Shown in pieces: positions 36,870 to 48,416 of a stretch of 64,000 nt of DNA (positions are counted from its first letter, which is position 1; each line of letters starts with the position of its first letter). The notes beneath the pieces are model-generated. The model was given only the letters and a program-made list of their open reading frames with translations, was not told the origin of the DNA and made no database searches. Made by a program: the position numbers and the translations under genes. Source of the stretch: Helichrysum umbraculigerum (taxonomy: Eukaryota > Streptophyta > Magnoliopsida > Asterales > Asteraceae); assembly GCA_949592205.1 (NCBI GenBank), contig CATIUR010000003.1, positions 145,801,259-145,865,258 on the forward strand. The letters run 5' to 3'.

Positions 36870-37873
36870 TCTCTTTAATATATTATAATAGAGTGTATAT
36901 TAGGTTATCATTATTAATTTAGGCAATCTTAATTTAATCCCAACCCTCCATTAATTAAACCTTTTAAATTAGAATCATTGATAATATTTACCACAAATGA
37001 CAACCTAAATAGTAGTAAATATGTATAACTCAAAAGTCATAATTGTCCCTCCTTAAATATTACTATAAAATTATTATTATTAATTTAATTTAATTTAACT
37101 TTATTTTTTTTAAAAAAACTACTCCGTATAAAGGAAAAATAAAACCCGTTAACTAATTCGTGCTCCACATCACTTTCTTCTTTTCTTCCAAATTTTTTTA
37201 AAAATGATCTGATTTTGAGAAATTTCAATCGCAAATCTCCTCTTCTACACAAACCCTAATCTCTTTTAAATTCAGTTAAATTAGGGTTTTAAGTAACCAT
37301 GGTGGCTGTAATGTCAATGGAAGACAACGGCTGTAATGTCAATAAAGCAATGGCTTAAACATCGATTTATCATCTGTTAATTAGAACTCCATTCATCTCC
37401 CTCACGGCGAAGATTTAGGCATCAAAAGGTTAGGGCTTTTGCATTTATATATAATTGAATTGAATTATTTAGTTGTATATAGATAGATGTATACTGCTAT
37501 ATCTGTATGTATAGATTTGCCTAACTTTAGTTTGTGTTCTCCTAAAACTACAAATCGTAATCCTTATGTTAAATATATATGTTTCCCATCTGATACATTT
37601 AATTTTGTTGATGCTACCATGAAAGTTTTAAATAATGAGTAAGGTAATTATTTGAGTTGAAGTTGGTTCCTCCTAAGTTAATAATTTTTAATTTGATGTG
37701 GTTTGTTCAAAGCTATCTGAACTAGATTTTGATCAAGGTTGGTTCTTTTATGTAATCAGCATCATAAGAGATTAAGTGGCCATCCTTACTTGCACCACCA
37801 TTAACAAATTATATTGTTGGTAAATGAAAATGATCTGATTCTGGATTAATTACTGATTACTTTAACATACTTA

Positions 37874-37975
37874 GTGATGCAGAGCATAAGGAAGTCTGAG
37901 TGTCCAGAAGAACTTAAGCCTGCTAAAGGAAGAGCTTCTGTCCATGTTAATCTTGTGAATAATCATTGTGTGCTT
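37874..37975 (+). pseudogene. Captured fragment of a SEP/UBX-domain (PUX-like) protein
   Basis: The frame from 37,874/37,877 reads SIRKSECPEELKPAKGRA and continues SVHVNL, which closely resembles the segment around the SEP domain of plant UBX proteins (PUX) that bind the CDC48 ATPase. The similarity stops after about 30 residues; the following codons (to 38,191) match nothing I know. Neither the UBA nor the UBX domain is present. It sits inside the Helitron and has no credible start, so it is a captured exon fragment. Confidence 0.6.
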
Positions 37976-38239
37976 TGTATTCATGATGAAAATATTACAA
38001 AACCGTTGGAGCTAACAGCTGCTGGCATGAATTGTGATGCACTTGCAAAATCAGTTTACTCCACTTTTAGAGTGGTAAGGAGATCAAAACTAAAGGTGGC
38101 AACTTCAACCTGTTTGCTATCTCTAATGTTTCAAACCTGTAAACTAAAATCTATATTAAAAGGAAATGGGCCAAGCTGGCCAAATGGGTGAAATATGCTA
38201 CGAGATGTTTGCTGATTGTGGGTATTGTTGTTGTTGCAG

Positions 38240-38338
38240 TGTACCTTTGATTACAACAACATCAGATGGCCCAAAACACATTGATACTACATTAACCAGG
38301 GTGAAATTCGAGGAATTGTGCTCTGATTTACTAGACAG
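38240..38338 (+). pseudogene. Captured exon fragment of chloroplast-type Hsp70
   Basis: Between an acceptor-like gttgcag and a donor-like gacag/gtact the frame reads [20 protein letters not shown] then [13 protein letters not shown]. This is the conserved Hsp70 segment preceding the ..TPVENSLRDA region, closest to stromal cpHsc70 proteins. Only this exon piece (about 33 residues) is present; no ATPase motif or substrate domain surrounds it. Confidence 0.75.
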
Positions 38339-38605
38339 GTACTATAAGTATCTCCCTTTAGTGGTTGTTCAGTTGGTAATTCGAGATTGTAAGATTTGTG
38401 TTGTTGTTTGTTCGGTTTAGGCTTAAGACAACCGTTTTCATCTTTGCTACCTGTAAATTTCTATACCCTTTATCTCATGTTACACAACAGACTTGGTTAG
38501 CGTTTTTAATTGTAAAAGGGTTTGGTTTGCTTGATATTCTTTATTTGTTATTTGATCCAGATATATTAGTAGTTAACTAATAATTTATTATATTTTCTGA
38601 AGCCA

Positions 38606-38680
38606 GAATTCTTGTGGAAGCTGGTTTCCATAGGCTTGGCTGTTAGAACATATCATTATGATATTGACAAGGAAGTCAAG
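38606..38680 (+). pseudogene. Exon-like fragment of unknown origin
   Basis: Between ctgaag and aag/gttagt the frame reads PEFLWKLVSIGLAVRTYHYD then IDKEVK. The splice-like borders and an open frame suggest another captured exon. I do not recognise the protein. Confidence 0.3.
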
Positions 38681-38939
38681 GTTAGTCCATTGGTTATTAA
38701 AATTAGAAAGTTTGATCTTTAAAGCATCTTCAATTGTTAGTTCTTTTGCTACTGTTTCTACTGTCATAACCAACCTCTTTTCGTGGAGTTTTAGTATATC
38801 CCAGTTTATATTCCATACATATCTCGATAACACATTTCATGTTTTTCTTAAGTCATAGGTGACTCAATGTTAGATAAAGAAATTTGTTTCTGGTGTGATC
38901 AATATCTTAATCCTTTTTTTTTTTTTGTATTAAATTCAG

Positions 38940-39041
38940 GTTAGAACATATCAGTTGTTGAGATAGATTCGGTGCTCTTATTGCACCCTGATGTAGTCCA
39001 AGCCGTATGCTTCAGTGTACCTGAAGACGAGTATGGCGAAG
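38940..39041 (+). pseudogene. Captured exon fragment of an AAE3-like acyl-CoA synthetase
   Basis: After an acceptor (attcag) the frame gives ISVVEIDSVLLLHPDVVQAV then CFSVPEDEYGEE, followed by a GT donor (gag/gtact). This matches the C-terminal linker region of AMP-binding ligases, in particular the oxalyl-CoA synthetase AAE3 / 4-coumarate-CoA ligase-like group (consensus ISP.E.D..L..HP.V....F.VPD..YGEE). No other part of the enzyme is present. Confidence 0.65.
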
Positions 39042-39059
39042 AGGTACTACACGCTAAAT

Positions 39060-41200
39060 TTTAGTAACCTTTATTCGTTATACTGAATTTGATATTGCTA
39101 AAAAATTTGAGCTTTAGATGTGAATAATGATCTTTTGCTGTCACAATATCATAACTGGGCTATTGGGTAAAACATATCACCAATTGCTATTCCATAAATT
39201 GATTTGACACCTTCGAGAAAGACTTGAACTTTAGAAGAGAATAGTGATCTTTTAAGAATTCCTTTGGATAACAAATACGAAATAACGGACATGTGCATCA
39301 TGTAGCGAAAGTAACATCTTGCTGTTATATGTCATTTCAGCTGTATCTATTCTGTGGTGGTTAAAAAGTGTAGTTACAGACTGTTTATTACAACTATTAA
39401 TGTTCAAATAAAATGAGCTTGATTTGTAGCTTTATACACCACGTCTATTTGAAATAATAATCTCAAAAAAACTACAAATTTCTTGATTTATTTACGTCAT
39501 TATGCAAATTCAGCATTCTGTTTTGAAGACTAAATTATCAACATTTTCTAGCTTTGTGAAGAAGTTTCTTGGTCTCACGTCTCAAAATAAGGGTTACAAG
39601 ATGGATCAACTTATCTCAAAGACAATCAAAAGTTTAGTTAACGATCTTTATTTCCCATTTATTTCAAAAAATAATATTAATGTGGGACACCATGATGGAA
39701 GTCGAGTTGTTATGTACCACGGCCATCTGATATATTTAATTTTGTTGATGCTACCATCAAAGTTTTAAATAATGAGTAAGGTAATTATAATTGTATTTTA
39801 TTGATTAGGTGCTTCTTTATCTGTATGGTGGCGGAAGAAGAAGGGAAATGTAAAGAGTGGGCATGATCCGCCTCTCTTGTGGTACTTTGGTTGTTTTACT
39901 TGGACAAACCTTCGCTTAACGCCTAAGATGAATATATTTTTTGCTGTTTGACTAGAAGTTGTTAGTTGCTATGATATACAGCTATAAAAATACTTGATTT
40001 GATACTCCATCTTGTGTGAAAAATATACATTCTTAGCTGTTGCAGGACACTTATATGTAATTTTATTATTATGCTCACAATCTAAACTCATATAGTTCAC
40101 AAGAGGTGGCAAAGTTTGAGCAGGTTGGGTAATGCTTAAACACGTGTTCACGTTAAAAGAAATTAGCTCAATAGTGATCGACCCACAAAGACTTCTTTGA
40201 AAATTGCAACAAGTTGAACGTAATTTTTCTATTTCAAACATATTCAATATTGATCTCTATAACTCTCATAGTTGCACTAGAAATAGTGGGGATTGCTTGT
40301 TAAGGACACATTATTTAATTATGGCAGTGATTATGGTAATCCACCGGACGCTTTGGATCCTACCCTCATTTTCAATGCAGATTCATTTATTATTTCTTTT
40401 TCTTGTAGTATGCAAAAATGTGAATCATACCATGAAAGTCACTGATAGTGTACTACATACCTCATGATAGGTGGTTGGCAAGGTAATAGTTGCATTTTGT
40501 AATTGTGTGGCTCACTACATTAAGCAATACTCCTTTTTTGGGTAGATAGCTTCGGTTTAACCTGGTTAATGACTTAGAATCGATAGCAAAGTGGTCGATC
40601 AAGAATGGTAAAGTATCCAGAATTGCGTATACGTCTTTAGTTCTTAGTTCTATGATCGATCTATGTAGAAAGATTTGTTATGTTTGAGTTGTTTGACATA
40701 AAAGAAGGTGCCATTGTGGACGGGTTAGTGACTTGAGTCCGTTTTAGTGGTTTGTACCGGTTTTTACTTATGTAAAACTTCATAGATCGAGGTAAGTTTC
40801 GTAATTCTTGAAGACATGCTTCATTATCTAACCAGTATACAACTTCTTGCAAAACACTTTATGTCTTCATTAAATTATATAATTATAAATTTCAGAAACC
40901 AAATTTAGATGTTTGAATACACCTGCGATCATTTTTTGTAGCCATTTGTTTTAGCCAATGTTTTTTTAAGTTTGATTATCTTGCGTGTTAGTGAGAAAAA
41001 TTGAACCGTACTAATTGAAATATGCAATACTTATTGGTTAATTTACTCTTGTGGACATCTACATTCTATAATTGTAACATTATTAACTAAAAAAAACACG
41101 TTTCCTTACTCTGATTTTATCATACTTAATAAACTTAAAACACATATATTCATAGATATACAATTTTTTAGACAAATATACAATATATTTTTTTGTAGTA
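39060..41200. other. Helitron interior without recognised gene
   Basis: AT-rich. An 88-codon open frame at 39,502-39,768 has no recognisable motif; its end overlaps the internal duplicate of 37,590-37,653. Further AT-rich sequence runs to the 3' hairpin. Confidence 0.35.
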
Positions 41201-41535
41201 AAAGTTATATGATAGCTCCGCGAATTCGCGGGTTATAAACTAGTTATGATTATAATACAAGTTTTAATGTATTTCTGAAAGTGTTAACGAAAATCGTAAC
41301 TGACTCCCGTTATCAAAACACTATAGTATAAAGAAAAAAAGATATGGATAAGAATAAGAATTATTGGTACTAGAGATCGACTTGATAGCGAAGACTATCG
41401 ACTACACACGTCACTAGTATACTAACACTACACGAGTTTCCCACGTGACACCTTATTTATATATTTTCTCCGTATAATATGATGAACTCATAACTTTTAA
41501 TTTCATACTCCGTATTAATTAGTTCGTGATTCGTG

Positions 41536-44500
41536 ATGACTAGTTCAGATTTCCCTTGTAAAGATTCCGAGTATCAGTCTGGCTTCGGAAACCACTTCTC
41601 GTCGGAAGCCATCGCCGGAGCTCTTCCTCGCGGTCAAAACAGTCCACTTGTTTGCCCCCTTGGTCTCTACGCCGAACAGATCTCCGGTACCTCTTTTACT
41701 GCACCTCGTAAACTCAATCAACGAAGGTATAATAAACTTGTTTTATCTATCCATTTCTCTGGTTACTGATAATAAATTGTTAATTTTATGTTAACTGACA
41801 AAATATGCGTATATGATAGCGAATATATGATCGTGGCGGGTGGAAGTGTTCATCGGGTCGGGTTTTAACTTTCAATTAGGTTTCAATTTGATAATTCGAA
41901 TTCAAATTCTTATTGTTTATGGAAAATGTTAAAAAAAATTCAGATACTTAGCAAAGTAAAATCATAGCATAATTGTTTGAGCAAGAACATAAGTTTTATG
42001 TGACGTGTACATGGTTATATCTGTTTGAACAGTTGGCTGTATAGGATCAAGCCTTCAGTAACCCATGAACCATTTAAACCAAGAGTACCCAAACATGACA
42101 AACTGTTGAGTGAATTCAGCCAAGTTAACAGTGCTATCAATCCCACTCAAATTCGATGGAAACCTGTTGACGTCCCAAACGAACCGACAGACTTTGTTAA
42201 TGGGCTGTACTCTGTATGTGGCGCTGGCAGTTCCTTCCTTCGTCATGGTTTCGCCATTCACATGTGGGATTTATATGTTCCGTCTTGCTTTAGTATGCTC
42301 TTACTTTTTATTCTAGTATAGTACCCTTTAGCTTTTGCATTTGTTTACTGTACTACAATCATGTAGGTATGCTGCAAATAAATCAATGGAAAACTGCGCT
42401 TTCTGCAATGCAGATGGCGACTTCTTGATAGTTCCTCAAAGCGGAAGTAAGTTGCATATGCCACACATCTGTCTTCCTTTTCTGATTTTTTATTTTACTT
42501 GTGTCGTAGTAGGGATCAATATAGTTTTGGTTAACCATAGTTCTTTATCTCTCTCTGTGAAAAAAGTTTAAGAAAGTGTGATATTGGAGCCACATAGTTT
42601 TTATACTTTTTATTGTTCTGTACAGGGCTTTGGATCACTACTGAGTGTGGAAAATTACAAGTGTCTCCTGGCGAAGTAGTAATCCTTCCACAAGGATTCC
42701 GCTTTGCTATAGACTTACCTGATGGCCCTTCACGTGGTTATGTTGCTGAGGTTTTTGGTACTCATTTCCAACTGCCTGATCTTGGGCCGATAGGTACTGC
42801 ACTGATTTTTGTCTTCTTTCTATCTCGATTTGCATAGTAGCAATGATGCTTTTATTTGTATGTCCCCTAAAGTCGAATACAAATTTATAAATGTGTTTTT
42901 GTAAATATGGCTCATTTTTAGGTGCGAATGGTCTTGCGGCAGCAAGGGATTTTCTTGTGCCCACAGCATCATTTGAACAGGAATCTCGTCCAGGTTACAC
43001 AATCATACAGAAATTTGGTGGCGAACTTTTTACTGCAAAACAAGATTTCTCTCCATTCAATGTTGTAGCTTGGCATGGCAATTATGTCCCTTACAAGGTT
43101 AGCATGTGTTCATCATGAGTTTCTTATAGAGAAATGATATGTTCTAACTTGACTGGTACATTTCATTGAACGATTTGTGTATGTGCAAATGCTGTAAAGA
43201 ATGTATTAATTGATTATGGGCTTTGTCCAACTATTTCCTTCTATATTGACCAAATCATGTCTTATTAACTGCTTGCAGTATGATTTAAGCAAGTTTTGTC
43301 CTTACAATACAGTTTTGATTGACCACGGTGATCCTTCAATAAATACTGGTAAGTAGAATGTGCTGTTATGGTCTTTTAGAAATTTCAATAAATTTGGAGG
43401 TTTTTTTATTTATCTATTTATTTATTAATGCATGTCTTAATTTTACTGGTTTTGCAATCTTAACGCAGTTCTGACTGCACCCAGTGACAAACCTGGTGTT
43501 GCATTGCTTGATTTCGTCATATTCCCTCCACGGTGGTTGGTTGCTGAACATACCTTTAGACCGCCTTACTACCACCGCAATTGCATGAGTGAATTTATGG
43601 GTCTTATTCATGGAGGATATGAGGTAATATTTCATTAGAGGTGCAATGTCGATCCATTTCTTATGCATAACTCGATTTGGGTTATGTTTCTATCCCTAAC
43701 AAGTCAAAGGGTGAAATCGAAAAGTTAGTTTAAAAGGAAACGGGTTAAACAGGTAGAAAGTCACCACAGCGTAATTTTTATTGCATAAAACCTCCCAAAT
43801 CATTTTATTAAAAAAATCCGGATTATTATTAAAGTAAGATAAATTGTGTAACCATGTTTGACACTGTCTTTATAAAATTTCCCATCTTTTGGATGATAGT
43901 TTTTAGTCAATTCAACCTGTTTTGAGCTGCACAGAAATAACCCTTTCCAACCCAACTTGTTTTGACCTGTGACACGACCCTCCCAGGCTCCCAGCCTCCC
44001 ACCATGCCTATTCTGGCACCTGTATGCTTCGTATATGATATGTGACAAGTTGTGATACTTCTGTTAATTTTTGAAATAGAGTATGATAAGAAATGACATT
44101 CTCAGGCAAAAGCTGATGGGTTTCTTCCTGGTGGCGCAAGTTTACACAGTTGTATGACTCCTCATGGTCCTGACACTAAAACCTACGAGGTAAGCTCCCC
44201 ACTTGTCAAGTTCCGTACTTTAGGTCCTAAAGTTAACTTTTTTATTCATAAACTGGTTAGGAATTTTAGATACATGGTTCTCTATTTGAAATATTTGCAT
44301 ATAATAAAATTCTACGAACAGAACAATACAGAGTGTGTACATACTAGAATAATGTTTTTTAATAATCAACCAATTCTACCTACCTGCATTGGCTGCAGGC
44401 AACAATTGCACTTGGCAATGAAGCTGCACCCCATAGAATAAAAGACACAATGGCTTTCATGTTTGAATCATGCCTAATGCCACGAATCTGCCCATGGGCT

Positions 44501-44620
44501 CTTGACTCTCCGTCTGTCGATCATGATTATTACCAATGCTGGATTGGATTAAAATCTCATTTCATCAACAACACGGAGAACACAAGTTTACAAAACGGGC
44601 ATACTGAAACTGAAGAATAG
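41536..44620 (+). CDS. HGD: Homogentisate 1,2-dioxygenase
   Basis: Nine exons with GT-AG borders and matching phases: 41,536-41,726, 42,033-42,263, 42,367-42,446, 42,626-42,793, 42,922-43,097, 43,279-43,348, 43,469-43,623, 44,106-44,189 and 44,399-44,620, giving 458 residues, close to the usual length. It starts [20 protein letters not shown] with the family's YQSGFGNHF signature. Conserved blocks include [71 protein letters not shown] and MTPHGPD. The iron ligands of the family (His in YYHRN, Glu in SEFMG, His in PHGPD) are all present. The enzyme opens the ring of homogentisate to maleylacetoacetate, using O2 and Fe(II), in tyrosine breakdown. ATG 41,536 is the first in frame. A Helitron ends 292 bp upstream. 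Confidence 0.97.
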
Positions 44621-46361
44621 AATTATTTGTCCTATACGTTTTCAGGATCAGATAAACTGGGATTGATGATGTTTTCAAAGTGCTGCAGATCTGTGGTAAA
44701 TATTTTCTGTGTGTATATAAGGCAGATGTACATAATCACGAACTGACGAGATATACAGTAGTAAAGAACTAAAGATAAAGTGCATGCAAATAAAATTGTC
44801 TAAAACTTGAACATGCTCGTAAAAATATGTCTTTTATGCTTATCTTTGTTTTAACTGGGGTTGATGGCTCCAGTAACTTCATACCATTGAGTATAGAAGC
44901 ATGTTTATACGAAAATTTTCTTATGTCTCTTCTGCTTCCAATGTTTTGGATCATCAGTGAATGCACATGGTATTCTATATAAACTCATTGGCCGCAGATG
45001 ATTTGACGTTATGAAGAGTATTCATTTTGTCCTTTACTTAACTTTTTCACACACATATTTTAAATAATAGTTTGAACAAAAGTCTCTCTAGACAAGTTGG
45101 TACTTGGTAGGATGCATTGCTCCATGGTGCAGGGCGGGAGTCCTTTAGGTGTGTTTTTGTAATAACAACCCATTGATAGGTTAAACTTGCATGTATTATC
45201 CTTTTACTGGGCTCAAAAGATTGTGGGGTTAGGGGGGCTGCGCCCCTTTTGGGGTTCAAGGGGCTCTGCCCCTGGCTGCGGTCTTGCTAGCAGGTCAGCG
45301 GGTGGAATCAAGGGGCAACGCCCTTGCGAGGTTTGGAGCAGCGCCAACTCAAATGTGCCCTCATTTTAAAAAATATATGTTACTGCCTCTACGTTGCGAG
45401 GGTATAAACGATAACAACGGCTACCAAGGCTTAGGGTCATCATGCTACGCACGGTATCGTAGCGTGTCTACATTTGAATGTTGAGAATGCAATAACCTAT
45501 AAGTAAATAAAAGGACTGATTATCAGATTATGCAAAAATATATATTATGTTTGGTAAAGAACTTGGTAAATGTATATATGTGCATAAAAAAAGAAAAACA
45601 AGAGGAAAAAAAGAAAAGAAAAAGCCCATTTTTTAGTTACTTTGAACTATAAGTTCTACTTTGAAACAAACCGATTCACAAATCAAAAGTTTAAAGCACA
45701 TAATAATATAAGAATTGTTAGATTAAAATAATGAACACGTCTAGACCTCTAATTAATTAAGCTACACGTATGTCACTTATTACACAAGATGCATATACTA
45801 TTGCATTAATAGAAAAGAAAATTGATACATGTGTATAAACACACTAGCAGTATACCTGTACATACCGGCGGCATCGAAGAGTTATCGTTGAGATACGTTT
45901 TATAGTTTACACTATATTAATTTAATCATTATTTTCTAGCAAGTAGTATTAAAAAAATATTAGTATATTGTTTTATTGTCAATTATCAATGTCGAACAAA
46001 TTGACAATTTATTACAAAAATCATCAATGTTGGAAGCTCGGTTTTAAATTTATATTCTAGTGTCTATAGATGGTTAACTTACCTTCTATCTTTTAAAAGA
46101 AAAAATTAAATTAATTGAAATGATATGTAAAATAACTAGTATAGATTACTCATTAAATTTGAAAAGATTTGAATAGTTAATGAAAGTTCTAAAAAGATTA
46201 GGATAGTTAATATAACTTTAATTAGGAGCAATTTGGACTTTAATTATTGTTGAGGTTGATTTTAACACATATACATGAGATGGTCTATATGTACTGAAGA
46301 TATGTCTAAATATATGTTTTTAAAGAAATAATGCATATATATCTATAGTTTTATATATATA
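44621..46361. other. 3' UTR of HGD and intergenic DNA
   Basis: Probable 3' UTR for the first few hundred bases. The remainder holds the GC-rich hairpin cluster listed separately and otherwise AT-rich DNA with no gene recognised. Confidence 0.4.
45225..45335 (-). repeat. GC-rich hairpin cluster related to the gypsy LTR motif
   Basis: Contains GGGGCTGCGCCCC, AGGGGCTCTGCCCCT and AAGGGGCAACGCCCTT. The reverse complement resembles the cluster at 5,975-6,068 (CCAGGGGC.GAGCCCCTT followed by GAACCCC). It stands out from AT-rich flanks and is probably a remnant of another LTR or MITE; no ends identified. Confidence 0.55.
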
Positions 46362-47961
46362 CTGGTGTTAAACCCGTGCGATGCACGGCTAGCAAAGATA
46401 ACGTTATATACGTCAACCTTAATCTAAAATGGTATATTAAATATTTTAATGTTCATATTTAATCTGGTATTGTATACAAGGGTGATAGTTAGTACATTAA
46501 CATTTTTCTATTACAATACTGTAAAAATATATTTTGTGGTATATGGCTAAATAATGTGATCTACAAATCACTTCCCTTTATGTAATCATTTTTATAATAT
46601 TTAAAAAATAAAAATACCGAGTACATATAGGGGGATAGATGACAGCTAGCCCTTTAGAAACTTTCAAATTGTGTAAAAATATATAACCTTTTTACCGATA
46701 TTAATAATTCTTTATAAGTTTTGACCCATTAAAAAATGAAATAAGAATAGTATTTTCCTCCCACAATATATCAATAGATTAAAAAGGTTAAAATGTAAAG
46801 TGACATTTTCCTGTTAAAAACATTTGTTTGAGCATATTAACCTTTTTCATTGCTAAAGTTGCAATAACAATGCGTGTGTTAATAGTTTTAGAAAATATAA
46901 ATAGCTAAATATTGCCTGAGGTGTAATCCAAATGATATCGGGTTAAGGTTGCCTGTCGAAACAAACTATTGAAAATATAACATTTTTGACGTTCTATTGA
47001 AAAAATAATGTGCATCCACATGTACAAAACATAAATCATTCTACTATTGCGATCAAATGTAAATAAATACATAAATAAGACATTATAGAGATCTGAAAAA
47101 TAATATATAAATTATAAAATTACACCTCTCACCAGTCGTATAGAAAATTAAACTTACTTTATGATTAAAACTAATAAACCATATTCTTAAAAAAAGTAAG
47201 ACCAATGAGTTTGATTTACCTATTCATGAAGCTTGTATTTAGATTACAAAATAAACGAACTTGTGATCCCTGAGTTCGCAAATTGATAAAAATATTGTCA
47301 AATTGACAAATTATGATGAAAGCTATAATGATATCAAAAGTAAGTTATCATGATTTAATTTATAGAGTTAGAGAAAAAATGACGAAGATTAAGATAAAGA
47401 AGAATAAACAAATTATATAACTCAAAATTAGAGTGAAAAAATAGATAAATAAATTCGTGATTTTCGGCTACCACTAAAAATTATGTTACAGAAGCTATCC
47501 CACACATTAATTTGGATTAAATTGGTTATAATTTAATTATCTAGTGCATTATTTATCATTAAAAATAGTGACACATTAAATTAAATCTATTATAATTTGA
47601 TTTTTTAATAATCAAAATATTACCTTATTAACTCAAAATTAGAGTGAAAAAATAGATAAATAAATTTGTGATTTTCGGCTACCACTAAAAATTATGTTAC
47701 AGAAGCTATCCCACACATTAATTTGGATTAAATTGGTTATAATTTAATTATCTAGTGCATTATTTATCATTAAAAATAGTGACACATTAAATTAAATCTA
47801 TTATAATTTGATTTTTTAATAATCAAAATATTACCTTATTTAGCTTTTAAGTGTAGGAGAATCCATCTCATCAAATTGTTTAATATAATGATGACACATA
47901 GGATATAGGTGATGTGGCATGTGTGAATAGTTGACAAATAATTAGAGGTCTCCTCTCTTAG
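46362..47961 (-). mobile_element. Helitron-like element, minus strand (5' end uncertain)
   Basis: On the minus strand the 3' end shows the hairpin CCGTGCATCGCACGG, then gtttaaca, then CCAG before T (46,361); CCAG is one change from the CTRR consensus. The opposite end near 47,961 reads, on the minus strand, tataactaagagaggagacc after a (TA)n tract, in the style of plant Helitron 5' ends, but an exact TC could not be fixed. No genes; AT-rich with a 211-bp tandem duplication. Confidence 0.6.
47419..47840. repeat. 211-bp tandem duplication
   Basis: Two nearly identical copies, 47,419-47,629 and 47,630-47,840 (aactcaaaattagagtg at both starts). I noticed only a C/T difference near the word aaattcgtga/aaatttgtga. 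Non-coding. Confidence 0.9.

Positions 47962-48016
<55 letters not shown>
47962..48016. repeat. (TA)n microsatellite
   Basis: Uninterrupted alternating TA of about 55 bp. A second tract of about 28 bp lies at 48,417-48,444, on the other side of a MITE. Confidence 0.95.
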
Positions 48017-48019
<3 letters not shown>

Positions 48020-48416
48020 GGAAGTTTCAAGTAGGAACACTTGTTATGGTGGGAATGGTAGGAACGAACATTTTTACTTTTAACTTTAAGATTGAATTAT
48101 GTTTTTGATAAAAAATTTATATAAAAAATTTTAGAATTGTGTGCTCTTTAATATAAGAATTTTTTATAAAAAAATATGTGATACACATCATTAAAAATTT
48201 AGTGTGTATTACAGTATCACACATAAAAGGCTGTGACACAACTTTAATTTGTGTATCATATATTTTTTATTTTTTTAATTGATCTAATATTAAAGAGGAT
48301 AAAACTCTAATAATTTTGCATAATTTTTTTTTGCAAAAAATGTACATATGTTGAATTCAAAAGTGAAAAAAGTCGTTCCTACGGTTCCTACCATAAGAAA
48401 TGATTGTACAATAACC
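48017..48416. mobile_element. MITE inserted within a (TA)n tract
   Basis: About 400 bp between the two (TA)n tracts. The ends are imperfect inverted repeats: ttatggtgggaatggtagga near 48,033 faces cctaccataagaa near 48,385, both with gtaggaacga. The interior is palindromic and AT-rich (gtgtatcatatat facing atatgtgatacac). Flanking by TA repeats recalls the Micron MITEs of rice. Confidence 0.65.

Larger units (their letters stand above)
36870..41243 (+). mobile_element. Gene-capturing Helitron upstream of HGD
   Basis: The left end A|TCTCTTTAATATATTATAAT (A at 36,869) is a typical plant Helitron 5' end. The right end is the perfect 14-bp palindrome CCGCGAATTCGCGG, then gttataaa, then CTAG at 41,240-41,243, followed by T. 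There is no target duplication, as expected for A/T insertion. No Rep-helicase is encoded. Inside are exon-like pieces of several unrelated genes, all on the plus strand, some with intact splice sites (see separate entries), and a 64-bp internal duplication (about 37,590-37,653 and 39,724-39,787). The right end lies 292 bp upstream of the HGD start codon. Confidence 0.85.

Noticed and set aside
41533..41535. GTG three bases before the HGD ATG as start
   Set aside because: Plant genes use ATG; 41,536 gives the expected N-terminus.
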